64,000 nt of DNA from Strigamia acuminata. Lineage: Eukaryota > Arthropoda > Chilopoda > Geophilomorpha > Linotaeniidae. Positions 62,742-64,000 of this stretch are shown one piece after another; the stretch's first letter is position 1, and every line of letters starts with the position of its first letter. The DNA lies in NCBI GenBank assembly GCA_949358305.1, contig OX442324.1:9521601-9585600 (forward strand), given 5' to 3'. The notes beneath the pieces are model-generated. The model was not told the origin of the DNA and made no database searches. It worked only from the letters and a program-made list of their open reading frames with translations. The position numbers and the translations under genes were made by a program.

Positions 62742-63860
62742 AATTGCAACGTGCCGCGCTATGCCACACAATGTGCCGCCGCGATAGGCCATTGAACCCG
62801 AATGTGTGTGATGCGAAACGCGCGAGTACACGCGCGGAGAACGCGCGGCAATGCTAGCAACAGGAGCGCAACTGCCCAAGAAATTGCTCAACAATAAAAG
62901 GCACGTGGAAGCACGTGACTGAAACAATAGGCACTTCAAATAAAGTTATTGTTAAAAAACGGGCTTGAAAACCAACAATTACACAATAATTAAGGGGCAA
63001 GAAATGAACTTTGCTGCAATGCAAAGTTCTCAAAATACAGAGAAATGAAAGTTACACTTGTATAAAGAATTGACAATGTTTGAAACCAATAAAAACTACA
63101 AAAACACACTTGTAAAAAACCCAAAACAACCCCCAGAATGAATTATTTGACTCAAATTAACCCTAAAACGGTCTTGGAGGTCGTGCAGACGACAGAGTCG
63201 GATTGGAAAGTTGCTAAAACCTGACGCCAAAACTAGCAATGGGACAGCTAGTTAGAAAACAGCTTTTTCATCAATCATGAACGCTGAAAACCTCACCCAG
63301 GGGTAGAAAATGATGGAGAGAACGTTTTCGCCATCTAAAACGGTCTAAAACGGGTCTAAAATGCCTAAACCGGCGCCTGGAACGTGGCGCAGTTGTTGGG
63401 TCAAATATTGTCAAAAATCAGTGGAAATTTGTCAAATACTGGCAAAAATCTGCTGAAATTTGTCAAAAATTGCCAAATTTTGGCGCAAGTTACGTGAGGT
63501 TTGCGCGCATCCAACTATGACGAAAAATCCACGCGTGTGCACGCGCGATTTACTGGCGCGTTGGAAGCGTTAAAATAAATTTTTCCAATATCTAACACAA
63601 TTTGCACCAAATTATGGCAATTTTTGACAAATTTACATGGATTTTTGCCAGTATTTGACAAATTTCCACGGATTTTTGACAATATTTGACACATTCAAGA
63701 CAAATTTCAGACAGATTTCAATTAATTTTAGAAAATGTTTGAGAAATATCAGCAAATGTTTGAGGATTGAGGAAATCTGCTGAAATTTGTCAAATATAGA
63801 CAAAAATCTGCTGAAATTTGTAAAAAATTGCCCAAATTCGGTGCAAGTTTTGCAAGTTTG
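62742..63860 (-). repeat. Partial R unit next to G (minus)
   Basis: Copy of 44166-45284 at offset 18576, with the same variants. Confidence 0.9.
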
Positions 63861-64000
63861 CAAACAGCAACAAGAATGATGTATTTAATAATTGTTTTTG
63901 CATTAGATATGTGTTTAATTCGTTTTACCTCGGTTTGTACGGTTCTTGCGCGTAGTGCGCACGTTCAACACGCGGCCACGCGCGTACATCGCGCGTGTTG
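63861..64000 (-). repeat. Block G, copy 3, cut by window end
   Basis: Matches 45285-45424. The window ends inside G; by the 18,576-bp period G should end at 65371. Confidence 0.85.

Overview
This window is a eukaryotic, almost gene-free block of nested satellite DNA. I found no rRNA, tRNA, operon or convincing protein gene. CpG is common (TCG and CGCG motifs throughout), coding density is very low, and short degenerate minisatellites of the form TTTGACAAATTTCAGCAGATTTTTGCC abound. Together these suggest an invertebrate genome. A nematode-like animal is my best guess, but the sequence does not fix the clade.

Five building blocks explain almost everything after position 1626. F (about 2.09 kb) carries short palindromic mini-elements. 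R is a 1.65-1.69 kb tandem unit. S is a promoter-like segment followed by an array of 56-bp units, each containing a hairpin. X is made of 540-552 bp palindromic modules with a 77-79 bp loop. G (about 1.5 kb) contains a diverged relative of R. They combine into a macro-unit: F, then R times n, then S (type A), X, inverted S (type B), inverted partial R, inverted G, then F again. The spacing between the two last equivalent copies is 18,576 bp.

Layout: 1-1626 is non-repeated flank with a possible retropepsin remnant. 1627-15130 runs in plus polarity (F, six R, S, X1). At X1 the polarity flips, and 15130-40408 runs in minus polarity (S, four R, F, G, partial R, S, X2, S, then 5.5 R). At 40390-40408 it flips back inside an R unit. 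From there to 64000 it is plus polarity (partial R, S, X3, S, partial R, G, F, seven R, S, X4, S, partial R, start of G). Some mirror tracts are very long: 17256 to about 29655 mirrors about 42401 to 54800 around position 36028, with one substitution noticed near 29552.

How the parts may work together (inference): every S block begins with paired ACGTGACG motifs and a TATTTAAG box, and the S blocks face each other in pairs across every X block. Transcription from either side would enter 56-bp hairpins and then a long foldback, so the likely product is structured or double-stranded RNA rather than protein. The long open frames in S arise because the 56-bp unit has no stop codon in any plus frame, so I do not regard them as genes. 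Unit-level variants show that the arrays change copy number by unequal exchange. One 7-unit array (48884-60629) looks like the direct product of a crossover between a 4-unit and a 6-unit array of the types seen elsewhere in the window.
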